Source of the DNA: JAICXG01 sp036494545
GTDB lineage: Bacteria > Verrucomicrobiota > Verrucomicrobiia > Chthoniobacterales > UBA10450
Assembly (NCBI GenBank): GCA_036494545.1
Contig: DASXOB010000018.1
Coordinates: forward strand, 61,312 to 125,311
DNA length: 64,000 nt
Direction of reading: 5' to 3'
Both the position numbers and the translations under genes were made by a program. Numbering within the stretch: position 1 is the stretch's first letter; each line of letters opens with the position of its first letter. The notes under the pieces were generated by a model. The model was not told the DNA's origin and ran no database searches. It was given only the letters and a program-made list of their open reading frames with translations. This document shows positions 54,369 to 62,208 of the stretch, one piece after another.

Positions 54369-54511
54369 GGGCTTTCACCTCTTCATGGCTGGTTGAAATT
54401 TCATACCTTTCGCCTGATTTACAAGCTTTTGTCGGAGCAAAATCGCTCGCCGGATTGATCAGAGAAAAGAGAGCAGTTGCGCCGTGCCATTATTGTGCTG
54501 ACTTCACTTTT

Positions 54512-55702
54512 ATGACTACAGCCGCTTCTCGCCAACTCCGCCTCGCGAATCGCATGACCCGCCTCGGGACCGAGACCGCTTTTGAAGTGCTGGTTCGAGC
54601 ACGCGCGCTGGAAGCCAAAGGCCGCGATATCGTGCATCTCGAGATAGGCGAACCCGATTTCGACACGCCGGCCAATATCATCGAGGCCGGGAGCGATGCC
54701 ATGCATAAGGGCTTTACTCATTACGGCCCTTCGGCTGGTTTGCCGCCACTCCGTGACGCGATCGCGAAATATGTGAGTGAGACGCGGGGAGTTAATGCCA
54801 CGCCGGAAGAAGTCGTGGTCGTGCCGGGAGGGAAACCCATCATCTTTTTCTCCATCCTTGCCCTGGTGGAGGAAGGTGACGAAGTGATTTATCCCAACCC
54901 CGGCTTCCCAATCTATGAATCGATGATCGAGTTTCTGGGTGCAAAGGCTGTGCCCATCCAGTTACGTGAAGAGATGGAGTTTCGGTTCGACGTGAATGAG
55001 CTGGCCGGGCTCATCAATGACCGCACGAAACTGATCATCCTTAACTCTCCCCAAAATCCCACCGGCGGTGTCTTCGAAAAGAAGGACGTGGAAGATATCG
55101 CGCGCGCCATCGGCGATCGCAATATCATGATCCTGACCGACGAAATCTATAGCCGCCTCATCTTTGAAGGAGAACATCACTCCATCATGTCACTCGACGG
55201 AATGAAAGATCGATGCATTCTCCTCGATGGCTTCTCGAAGACCTATGCCATGACTGGCTGGCGGATGGGCTATGGTGTCATGCGGGCTGACCTGGCCGCT
55301 CATATCGCCCGCCTCATGACGAATTCTAACTCCTGCACAGCCAGCTTCACCCAGATCGCCGGCGTAGAGGCAATTCAAGGTCCACAGGATGCGGTAAACG
55401 AGATGTGTCAGAAATTCAAAGAACGACGGGATGTCATGGTTAAGGGCCTGAACCAGATCAAGGGTTTCTCCTGTCTATCTCCCAAAGGCGCGTTCTATGT
55501 TTTTCCCAACATCAAAGAGACCGGCTGGCCCTCCAAGAAACTGGCCGATGCCTTACTCGAAGACGCCGGCGTAGCCGCACTCTCCGGAACCGCCTTCGGC
55601 CGCTTTGGCGAAGGCTACCTGCGCTTCAGTGTCGCCAACTCCATCGAGAACATCGAAAAGGCACTCGATCGAATCGGGCATTGGGCGAAAAAGAATTTGT
55701 AA
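54512..55702 (+). CDS. Class I pyridoxal-phosphate aminotransferase (aspartate-aminotransferase-like)
   Basis: The start at 54512 (MTTAASRQLRLANRMTR) gives a 396-residue enzyme of normal length. Conserved fold type I residues: GEPDFDTP, THYGPSAGLPPLRDAIA, NSPQNPTGGV, Asp210 and Tyr213 (DEIYSRL), Lys243 (DGFSKTYAMTGWRMGY) forming the PLP aldimine, and the terminal FGEGYLRFSVA with the substrate-carboxylate Arg. It transfers amino groups between aspartate (or related amino acids) and 2-oxoglutarate in the cytoplasm. The closest specificity (Asp, aromatic or Ala) is not decidable. It stands alone, divergent from the Kelch gene. Confidence 0.92.
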   Translation: MTTAASRQLRLANRMTRLGTETAFEVLVRARALEAKGRDIVHLEIGEPDFDTPANIIEAGSDAMHKGFTHYGPSAGLPPLRDAIAKYVSETRGVNATPEEVVVVPGGKPIIFFSILALVEEGDEVIYPNPGFPIYESMIEFLGAKAVPIQLREEMEFRFDVNELAGLINDRTKLIILNSPQNPTGGVFEKKDVEDIARAIGDRNIMILTDEIYSRLIFEGEHHSIMSLDGMKDRCILLDGFSKTYAMTGWRMGYGVMRADLAAHIARLMTNSNSCTASFTQIAGVEAIQGPQDAVNEMCQKFKERRDVMVKGLNQIKGFSCLSPKGAFYVFPNIKETGWPSKKLADALLEDAGVAALSGTAFGRFGEGYLRFSVANSIENIEKALDRIGHWAKKNL

Positions 55703-55739
55703 GTTACAAACTGGCGCGAGAGCTTACGGAGCGCTTTCA

Positions 55740-55756
55740 TACTAGATGATCTAGTA
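55740..55756. other. Perfect 17-bp palindrome downstream of the aminotransferase
   Basis: TACTAGAT, G, ATCTAGTA form 8-bp arms around a central base in the convergent intergenic gap. It could be a short terminator (no T-run follows) or an operator. Chance is possible. Confidence 0.4.
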
Positions 55757-55817
55757 TTGTCCTGGCCTACTTTTGTCATCGGCAAAAAGCATCGTGAGTC
55801 TAATCAGAAGTGGTGCG

Positions 55818-57389
55818 TTATAACCTCCAATAATCGGGATTCCAAAACGGCCCGTCGGCAAAGTCGGCGTGATGCTGAGGATGCCATATAAGAGGAGGGT
55901 TGGGTTCATTACCGTTGAAGTCGAAGCACTTAAGAGTAATCTGGGGACGCACCTTCTCCGGAAAGTTGTGACTAGCTAAGATCGTGCTTTGGAAAATCCC
56001 AAGTCTCCGTTCATCCTCCGATGGAGGTCCGGTGAAAATGTTGTCCAGCCACACAAGCAGGCTGCCGCGGGGTGCTATGTCAAGTTTCAAATGCTGAGGC
56101 GAAAGTGCAACCTCCCCCGCCTCGCAAAGCGGGTGCAAAGATAGGTTAAAGAACTTTGTCTCATGATGATAGATCATATAGGGAATGACTTGGGCTTGGA
56201 AATCGCGAAAAGAGCACGCAGCACCCATGTAGACGATTCGACTGAAATGGAGACGTGGGTAGGCCGAGACAATGCGATTGCCCACGATCGCGCCCATGCT
56301 ATGGCCCACCAAAATAATTGGGCGATTGCCGAGATCAGCATCAGCCTGTAGTCGGGAAAAGAAAATGGCCAAGGCTCCCGTCTGGTCGTTTACCACGGTC
56401 TGCTCGACAGGTGTCGGATGGCGACGCGTGCCGGTATCCGCTCGGTCAAACATAGTATCTACGTGACGAAGCATATTTTCCCAAGCTCCTACGCCGATTG
56501 AGTCAATGACGGGCAGACTCAAGGTGCGGATCGGATAAAGAAGGCCTGTTTGGACATTCTCTGCTTTGCGCTGTAGCGTCTCGGGAATCGTCGGAGTATC
56601 ACTTATGTGCAGTCCGACCTCGGGGTGGCTTTTGAGATACCTAATTTCGTTCTGCATTGCTACAAACTCGCTATAGGGATATGGATCGATGGAATAGACG
56701 TCATTATGGACAAATTCCGAAAGCTCCGCGGGAAAACGGGTGAACCCTCGTCCGACATCAGCCAAGAGGTGGAAAGGCATCGTCGTTAGGGCATAAAGAG
56801 AATGACCGGTGCTTTGGCCATACCGCTCCGAGTGCCCTGCCCGAACCCAGGTTACCTGTTCAAAATATCCCGTGAAGTAGGAATCCCAACAAATGAAAAT
56901 GGGATAGCCAGTGTTGCTTAAATCAAAATCGCTACCTCCACTTTCGTCATCGCTCAAAAGCCGGGCTGCACGCAAGGCAGCGCCAGAGGTAGAGTTCATC
57001 CCCCCATGGATGAAGAAAAAGATGTGGTGATTTTTGCTTTCCCGAATGCCCGCGAGAATGCCATCAATGTAAGCTTGGTAGGAATTCGGCTCGATAATTT
57101 GCCCTGCAACCGGTGTCTCACTCTTGATTTTTGCCTTAGGAAAATCGTCGAGCCTGAGCAGCTTCAATTCCCAAGCACCATTCGAGATTTTGCGACGTAT
57201 AAGTACAGGACGCTTGGGTACACCTCCGCCTGCGATGACAATTATATGCTGTTGCGCTTTGGAGTAGATTTCCCATCCCTTCTCGGACGCGGGCGCCAGT
57301 CGCGTGCAACAAAGAATAGAAAGGGTAAGAGCGAGCACCAGTGTAAGCGGCCGGCACCGGACGCCGCGATAAAGCAAGAGTCGCTGCAT
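55818..57389 (-). CDS. Exported alpha/beta-hydrolase, lipase-like
   Basis: The 523-residue protein has an N-terminal signal (LTLVLALTLSILCC) and an alpha/beta-hydrolase core late in the chain: IFFFIHGGMNSTSGAALRAA (the HGG oxyanion region near residue ~120) and the nucleophile elbow ILVGHSMGAIVGNRI (GHSMG). A conserved acidic/His end includes FQSTILASHNFP. The unusual spacing, with the oxyanion loop ~230 residues before GHSMG, leaves room for a large lid. It is the second gene of a pair with the PA-IL-like lipoprotein (1 base apart). Substrate unknown; a lipid or ester is likely. Confidence 0.78.
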   Translation of the reverse strand: MQRLLLYRGVRCRPLTLVLALTLSILCCTRLAPASEKGWEIYSKAQQHIIVIAGGGVPKRPVLIRRKISNGAWELKLLRLDDFPKAKIKSETPVAGQIIEPNSYQAYIDGILAGIRESKNHHIFFFIHGGMNSTSGAALRAARLLSDDESGGSDFDLSNTGYPIFICWDSYFTGYFEQVTWVRAGHSERYGQSTGHSLYALTTMPFHLLADVGRGFTRFPAELSEFVHNDVYSIDPYPYSEFVAMQNEIRYLKSHPEVGLHISDTPTIPETLQRKAENVQTGLLYPIRTLSLPVIDSIGVGAWENMLRHVDTMFDRADTGTRRHPTPVEQTVVNDQTGALAIFFSRLQADADLGNRPIILVGHSMGAIVGNRIVSAYPRLHFSRIVYMGAACSFRDFQAQVIPYMIYHHETKFFNLSLHPLCEAGEVALSPQHLKLDIAPRGSLLVWLDNIFTGPPSEDERRLGIFQSTILASHNFPEKVRPQITLKCFDFNGNEPNPPLIWHPQHHADFADGPFWNPDYWRL

Positions 57390-57390
57390 G

Positions 57391-57903
57391 TTATTTCTCC
57401 CGATAGATGGTTACGTACATCTTACCGCAATTGTTCCAATAGAAGAGGGGATGGTCGTTAGCGAAGAGAAATAAGGTGCCCTGTGACTCAAACCGATGAT
57501 TCCTAGGAAATTTCCTTTCCCCGATCGGGAATAATTCCTTTCGATCTCCTACTTCGCCACAAAGTACAAACCAATCGACTCTCGGAAGCCGTCTACCGCA
57601 CTCCAACGGCATTTGAAGAAAAGAAGATTGATAGCCATCTGCCGTTTTGTCGCGGACAATCCAATCTGACCATCGTTGGTGCGCTGCGACAGTGAAATGG
57701 TATTCCTCACCTAGGTATACAACCAATCCTGTGTCATTGCGGTAAGCACGAGCGTAAACGTCTAAGGAAACCGATTGACCGATCTTCAAATGCTGAGACT
57801 CCAATCCGGCGGTCGGCTTCTTTTGCGGCTCCGAAGGGCAAGCGGTTTGACATCCCGTAGAGAACAGAAGGCAGACGCCTAAGGCAAGAAGTGTTAGGCG
57901 CAT
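57391..57903 (-). CDS. Lipoprotein with a PA-IL/LecA-like beta-sandwich
   Basis: The start at 57903 (MRLTLLALGVCLLFSTGC) gives a lipoprotein signal with the lipidated Cys at residue 18. The ~150-residue body has a jelly-roll pattern seen in PA-IL-like galactose-binding proteins: VDVYARAYRNDTGLVVYLGEEYHFTVAAHQRWSDW-type strands, CGEVGDRKELFPIGERKF and GTLFLFANDHPLFYWNNCGKMYVTI. The FPIG and FLFAND...NN segments match the sugar-site strands of that fold, though no Ca2+ ligand is certain. The next gene, the hydrolase, starts 1 base after its stop: a lectin-enzyme pair. Confidence 0.65.
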   Translation of the reverse strand: MRLTLLALGVCLLFSTGCQTACPSEPQKKPTAGLESQHLKIGQSVSLDVYARAYRNDTGLVVYLGEEYHFTVAAHQRWSDWIVRDKTADGYQSSFLQMPLECGRRLPRVDWFVLCGEVGDRKELFPIGERKFPRNHRFESQGTLFLFANDHPLFYWNNCGKMYVTIYREK

Positions 57904-57993
57904 TCCTCGGAAAGGAGCAACTCTATGGAAGGACAGATTCTGTGTACCACGGTATTCAAACGCCACGTGGGTCAATCATGAATTTGATGGTAA

Positions 57994-58860
57994 CTATCGG
58001 TAAAAGATATCTACTTCCCCAAATGTTGGGGAGTTATTGATTCCGCCCACCCGCTGGCCGTTGTTACTCCCGCCAGTTTCTGGCGTCCATGATAGCGCTG
58101 GATTGCCGGTAGCGGTTTGCACATTGATAGCGGTGAAAGCGGTTTCCGGACTAGCTGGGTAGTAGGAATTGTCGGCGCTCGCGCCATAACTCTCCAACGC
58201 TTCGTAGCACCACACGAGTTCATGCGCACTAGAGACACGCAGCGCAGTGGCTGGCATTCCGGCGAACTGCGCAATGTAGTTGAAACCGTTGGCGTCTTGG
58301 CTATCAAGCCTGATAACTCCGTCCAGAGTATCGCCAGGATTAACTAAGATCGCTTCGGTCGAAAATGCCGGCCCCTCTGCGGCCACATAATATGTGGCCA
58401 CCGACCAAAAGCCTCCCCCGCCGCTCGGCGAGACGCCCCACTGCAGCACAGGTTGGAGAATGCCGGGATTTTGTTCGTCGGGTTCCATCCCATTGAACAA
58501 GTAGATAAGCTGATTAGTCTGCGTGCTTGGTGGCTGGGGCACCGTCCATCTGGTCCTGAATTCCGTGATTGGGTTCCCGCTCGCGTTTTGCCAATACGCA
58601 TCGGCGACCCAATTCACCGCAGCGTCCGTGACCTGCTGTTGTCCTGCAAACGCCTGAGGAGATACCAATGTCCCGCGCAAGTGGGTCGCGGGGTCGCTAT
58701 CCAGTTCCTGGAAGAGCACCTGATTGGTTGCGCTCTTCAATTCGGTCGAAGTCGCATTTCGACGGATAACATTTCCGCTCGCCACCATATGCACCTGACT
58801 AAAAAAGTGACGACCACCAGGGATCAAACTGCTATGGGCTAATAAAGTCGCTAGGTTCAT
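57994..58860 (-). CDS. Exported protein of unknown function, beta-rich
   Basis: The 288 residues lack a clear signal in this frame (MNLATLLAHSSLIPGG), so the true start may be different. The body has many Trp/Tyr/Asn motifs typical of concanavalin-like or G1-peptidase-type secreted proteins: VNWVADAYWQNASGNPITEF, TRWTVPQPP, LIYLFNGMEPDEQNPGILQPVLQWGVSP, VATYYVAAEGPAFSTEAI, VNPGDTLDGVIRL, NSYYPASPETAFTAINVQ. I do not recognise a named family with certainty. It lies 90 bases upstream of the lectin-like lipoprotein on the same strand, so co-regulation is possible. Confidence 0.6.
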   Translation of the reverse strand: MNLATLLAHSSLIPGGRHFFSQVHMVASGNVIRRNATSTELKSATNQVLFQELDSDPATHLRGTLVSPQAFAGQQQVTDAAVNWVADAYWQNASGNPITEFRTRWTVPQPPSTQTNQLIYLFNGMEPDEQNPGILQPVLQWGVSPSGGGGFWSVATYYVAAEGPAFSTEAILVNPGDTLDGVIRLDSQDANGFNYIAQFAGMPATALRVSSAHELVWCYEALESYGASADNSYYPASPETAFTAINVQTATGNPALSWTPETGGSNNGQRVGGINNSPTFGEVDIFYR

Positions 58861-59287
58861 AACTATGCTTAGCTTGGCGCGAATGTGAGAACTTTCAGGA
58901 TCTTCCTACCGGTTTGTCACACTCTTAGCGGCCGTCTTCATCTTCGTCTGGTTCTTATCCAGTTGCTCTTGTTGATTCACTTGTAGCTCCGAGGTTTGAC
59001 TCGAATTGATGCTGCAGGTGATATCCCCCGATATCATTCAGCATCTGAGTAACACTGTGTTCCCAGAGAGTCAGCATAAACTCCTAGGTTGCCCGAGGGT
59101 GATTGCTATTGGCAGCTCGCGCAATTCTTTATGCTCTCCGGATCAGCTATCCTTGTGCTCGCTCGTTGAGTAAGCGTAACGCGGGTTGTCACGGCAAAGG
59201 AAATCGATAAGCGGGAGCCATAATCAACCGCCATTTACCGTCGTGGGGAAAAGATGAACAAGCATAGTTCTCGTCACGGAGCCCGTG
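58861..59287. other. Intergenic stretch, no supported gene
   Basis: The 427 bases lie downstream of the reverse-strand lipoprotein gene (stop at 59288) and upstream of the secreted protein at 58860. No open frame of note is present. It should contain the promoter of the 57994-58860 gene. Confidence 0.4.
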
Positions 59288-60049
59288 TTACGGGTGTAAC
59301 TGCTGAGGTGGTGCTTCTAAAACGGCCTTGACCGCTGGTGTTAAGACAGGCGGAGTAGGAGCGGCTTGCGAAGCGGTCGCGGCGGTATTTGCGACCGGTG
59401 CCGCGACGACGGACGACGAAGTTTGCAAATTCTGTGGCAGCTTTACCTTACGTGCAGTACTCGCGGCTTTCGGTGCGTAGGTGGAGGCCCATTTGGCTGT
59501 TGGATTGCTTCGTTTACCTTTTCCTTTCTTGCCAATTTTCCCTGTTTTCGGAGTCGGGCTGGGACTGGACGTAGGTGTGGCTCCAGCCTGAGTTCCTGGC
59601 GAGGCCGACGGGCTCGGGGAAGGACTAGCTCCGCCGTTTTCCTGTGCGACGATTGCATCTTCCAGTTGCTGAAGTTTTGTGACTTGATTCTGCGCAATCG
59701 TTCCCCACTGCTTGTATGCGTCTGGATCGTTCGAGTACGCCGCGGATTTGCGTCCTTCGCACGCCGCCATGAGAGCGGAGTTTACCAATCCAAGAGTCTT
59801 CGAGACATCAGCATAGTTTTCTTGCTTCGATGCGGCCCCGAGGTTGACCGAGACTCCACTTACACCCACGGTGGGTAGCGTAATACTTTCGCTTTCACTG
59901 GTTCTTGTGATGGTCTTACTGCAGTCTCTACACACAGCCATCCCGTTCACAACGGTCTCTCCACACGGATTAGAGGTCGAAGGCCACCACGACGAACAGC
60001 CTGTGAAAAAAAACACAGACAGCAGGAGATTAGCGAGTAGTAATTTCAT
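59288..60049 (-). CDS. Lipoprotein with Pro/Ser-rich linker and basic C-terminus
   Basis: The start at 60049 (MKLLLANLLLSVFFFTGC) gives a lipoprotein signal with the lipidated Cys at residue 18. A folded part (~20-130) has two Cys pairs (NPCGETVVNGMAVCRDCSKT), a helical stretch (ASKQENYADVSKTLGLVNSALMAACEGRKSAAYSN) and QVTKLQQLEDAIVAQ. A Ser/Pro linker follows, then Lys-rich KTGKIGKKGKGKR and an Ala/Pro/Thr-rich tail. The basic tail suggests binding to DNA, LPS or peptidoglycan. No family is recognised. Confidence 0.65.
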   Translation of the reverse strand: MKLLLANLLLSVFFFTGCSSWWPSTSNPCGETVVNGMAVCRDCSKTITRTSESESITLPTVGVSGVSVNLGAASKQENYADVSKTLGLVNSALMAACEGRKSAAYSNDPDAYKQWGTIAQNQVTKLQQLEDAIVAQENGGASPSPSPSASPGTQAGATPTSSPSPTPKTGKIGKKGKGKRSNPTAKWASTYAPKAASTARKVKLPQNLQTSSSVVAAPVANTAATASQAAPTPPVLTPAVKAVLEAPPQQLHP

Positions 60050-60148
60050 GTTGGGCGGAACTATGAACGTATCTTTCCACGAAATCATATCCGGGATTCG
60101 CCCGTATTTTCGGCTGGCGAAATCCCCTATTGATACATCAGGGATCGG

Positions 60149-60451
60149 TTAGTAGGACGCTAGGCGAGCGTCTCGTCTGAGTTCTGTAACAATCGTGTGA
60201 CAAAGCTTTAACTTGATGTTCGCGTAAGGTGTTTCCACCATTTTACGGCTAATTCCACGCTCGTTGGCGATCTGACCTATGCCATAGCCCGCGGCGACGA
60301 ACGCGAAGATAGCCAGCTCACAGTCAGTTAGTTCAGTTTGACGATCTCCATTTCTATGGAAGCCGTTGATGAGTTTTTGCATGGCCAGGATGCCGACGCC
60401 CGGGCTGACCCAGATTTCGCCGTTCAGGGCGGCTTGGACGGATTCGATAGC
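60149..60451 (-). pseudogene. Relic of a LuxR-type response regulator (C-terminal part)
   Basis: The frame reads AIESVQAALNGEIWVSPGVGILAMQKLINGFHRNG and LTDCELAIFAFVAAGYGIGQIANERGISRKMVETPYANIKLKL. It matches, position for position, the end of the regulator at 61310-61990 (AIEAVLNGEIWVSPRVGIQAIEKLINGFRRNG..., LTDRELAVFAFIAAEHGTGRIAKELGISRKTVETHYAHIKEKL). The receiver domain is absent and a TAA stands right before the homologous start, so no intact regulator can be made. The HTH recognition part is degraded (HYAHIKEKL became PYANIKLKL). A hairpin element has inserted 24 bases from its start. Confidence 0.85.
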
Positions 60452-60466
60452 TTACGAAACCGTTGT

Positions 60467-60517
60467 CTTCCTCCGGTAGTGTCTTAATTTGAAAAATTAA
60501 GACACTACCCTTCCTCC
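60467..60517. mobile_element. Hairpin element, copy B (35 bp core 60475-60509) with an exact 8-bp target duplication
   Basis: Perfect 16-bp arms GGTAGTGTCTTAATTT (60475-60490) and AAATTAAGACACTACC (60494-60509) around the loop GAA. Both sides are flanked by CTTCCTCC (60467-60474 and 60510-60517), an exact 8-bp direct repeat, as a transposition footprint leaves. The element is too short to encode anything and would have to be mobilised in trans. It is related to copy A at 7984. Confidence 0.8.
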
Positions 60518-60718
60518 AGGTGGCTGGTCATAGTTGTGAGCACTGTATATGATATACAACTTCCCGTACGGAATGATCTCGCCATTTGATTTGACATTCT
60601 CACCAAAAATTTGACCGGCGACCCGCGGTTTCGTTCTTCTTTCGCACGCAACCTACACGGCAGACAACAGCTCCGCGGAAGCTCCAGTTCCAAAGTAGCA
60701 ACGAAAACTAAGGCCGAA

Positions 60719-61279
60719 CTAGACGGCGCCGCGAAGACTCTTAATAGAATCTTCGTACCGATTCATCACTTTTTCGAAATCGCGCCGGATATCATCTTCT
60801 AGATTATCAGGGAACTCCATGCCTTCGAGATATGTCGTGCTTATCGAATATCGCTTCCAAAGGGCTCGCTGGACAAATTCCTGGCTGGCGTGCCTGAGAT
60901 ACTCGTAAACGCTATCGGGCATAGCAGTACCCTCAATCAGGTGGAGCTTCGACTTCAAAACCTCGGTTAACTGTCGATGCAAATGGACAAAGTATTCGTC
61001 GTGAAAAAAATCTTCAACCGTCTGTCGCTGCTCAGGAGTGAGTTTCCCATTCGCACGCTTAGAATGTAGGAGACTGAATTTTACGTCGTTGTAGATGAAC
61101 AACTGATTGACCAAGTTAAAAAGGGGACCGTAGAATTGTTCAATCTGTTGTTCGGCCTGCTTGATCACGCTCTCAACAATTCGACGCCTCGTCTCCGCCC
61201 GACGCGCCAGAAAGTCAGTCACATACCAGCCTATAGCTACGACCCCGCCTCCAATAACAGCCGGAAGAATTGATTCCAT
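60719..61279 (-). CDS. Hypothetical membrane-anchored helical protein
   Basis: The 186 residues begin with one membrane helix (ILPAVIGGGVVAIGWYVTDFL) and then a long cytoplasmic helical region: ESVIKQAEQQIEQFYGPLFNLVNQLFIYNDVKFSLLHSK, EQRQTVEDFFHDEYFVHLHRQLTEVLKSKLHLIEG, DDIRRDFEKVMNRYEDSIKSLRG. No known domain is recognised. The pattern (single helix, then charged helices) is common among stress and phage-response membrane proteins, but nothing proves it here. It lies 30 bases downstream of the LuxR-type regulator on the same strand, so the pair may be co-transcribed. Confidence 0.65.
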   Translation of the reverse strand: MESILPAVIGGGVVAIGWYVTDFLARRAETRRRIVESVIKQAEQQIEQFYGPLFNLVNQLFIYNDVKFSLLHSKRANGKLTPEQRQTVEDFFHDEYFVHLHRQLTEVLKSKLHLIEGTAMPDSVYEYLRHASQEFVQRALWKRYSISTTYLEGMEFPDNLEDDIRRDFEKVMNRYEDSIKSLRGAV

Positions 61280-61309
61280 TACTTATGTGGTCGAATCTCA
61301 AATGAGAGA

Positions 61310-61990
61310 CTAATTGCAGGCCTTGCCCAACGATTCTCGCGCACCACGTCTGAGCGCGACTGCGTTATAGTAGCCCAGCTTCTCCTTGATATGGGCATAG
61401 TGTGTCTCCACCGTTTTGCGACTTATCCCCAGTTCTTTAGCGATTCTCCCGGTCCCGTGCTCCGCGGCGATGAAGGCGAAGACGGCGAGTTCGCGGTCGG
61501 TGAGTTCGACGAGGCTATCGCCGTTGCGGCGGAAGCCGTTGATGAGCTTTTCGATGGCTTGGATTCCTACTCGCGGACTGACCCAGATTTCGCCATTCAA
61601 TACTGCCTCGATGGCTTCGCAGAGTTTCTCGGGACTGCCGTCTTTCATCCAGTAACCGGAGGCGCCGGCGCGCAGGATACGCTCGGCGTAAGTGCCTTCG
61701 GGATTCAATGACGCGACGAGAATTTTCGTTTCAGGATAGCGTCCGCGCATGTCTTTGATCCAGAAAAGGCCATCGCCGTTTTTGCGGAACGGTTCCACAA
61801 TCATCACATGCGGGCGATGACGTTCGATGAGGTTTGGAACTTCGTCGAAGTCGCCGGTAGAAGCACAGACGAGAAGCTGGCAGAGCGACGCTAACACTTG
61901 CGCGAGACCCGCGCGGAATACTTCCATGCCGTCGACGAGCAAAACGCGACGACGGCTTGCATCCTCTGAGGCTGGCGGGGACTTCCTCAT
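61310..61990 (-). CDS. LuxR-family response regulator with an atypical (Glu-for-Asp) receiver
   Basis: The start at 61990 (MRKSPPASEDASRRRVLLVDG) is used; a longer frame from 62080 is open. The receiver (~14-130) has the usual acidic start reduced to LLVDGMEVFRAG, and at the phosphorylation site it reads HVMIVEPFRKNGDGLFWI, with Glu66 where Asp is expected. Lys116 (GYWMKDG) is kept. The C-terminal LuxR HTH is intact (LTDRELAVFAFIAAEHGTGRIAKELGISRKTVETHYAHIKEKLG). An Asp-to-Glu change can mimic the phosphorylated state, so the regulator may be permanently on or phosphorylation-independent. A relic duplicate lies at 60149-60451. Confidence 0.85.
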   Translation of the reverse strand: MRKSPPASEDASRRRVLLVDGMEVFRAGLAQVLASLCQLLVCASTGDFDEVPNLIERHRPHVMIVEPFRKNGDGLFWIKDMRGRYPETKILVASLNPEGTYAERILRAGASGYWMKDGSPEKLCEAIEAVLNGEIWVSPRVGIQAIEKLINGFRRNGDSLVELTDRELAVFAFIAAEHGTGRIAKELGISRKTVETHYAHIKEKLGYYNAVALRRGARESLGKACN

Positions 61991-62208
61991 TTCTTTGTTT
62001 TCCGACGCTTTTAGCAGCCGGTGAAAAGCCGACAAGCATTTTTTTGGGATTCGAATGCAATCGTCGAGCCGGTTGATCATCGAATCGCGTCACGCCAGCT
62101 GATACTCTCGCGCGATCACAGAAGAACGACAGCTCGCGTTTTCCCTTCGCTTTTTGCCTATTGGCAAAGTGACGGGAGTCGCATTACTTATTGGCTATTC
62201 TTCCATTT

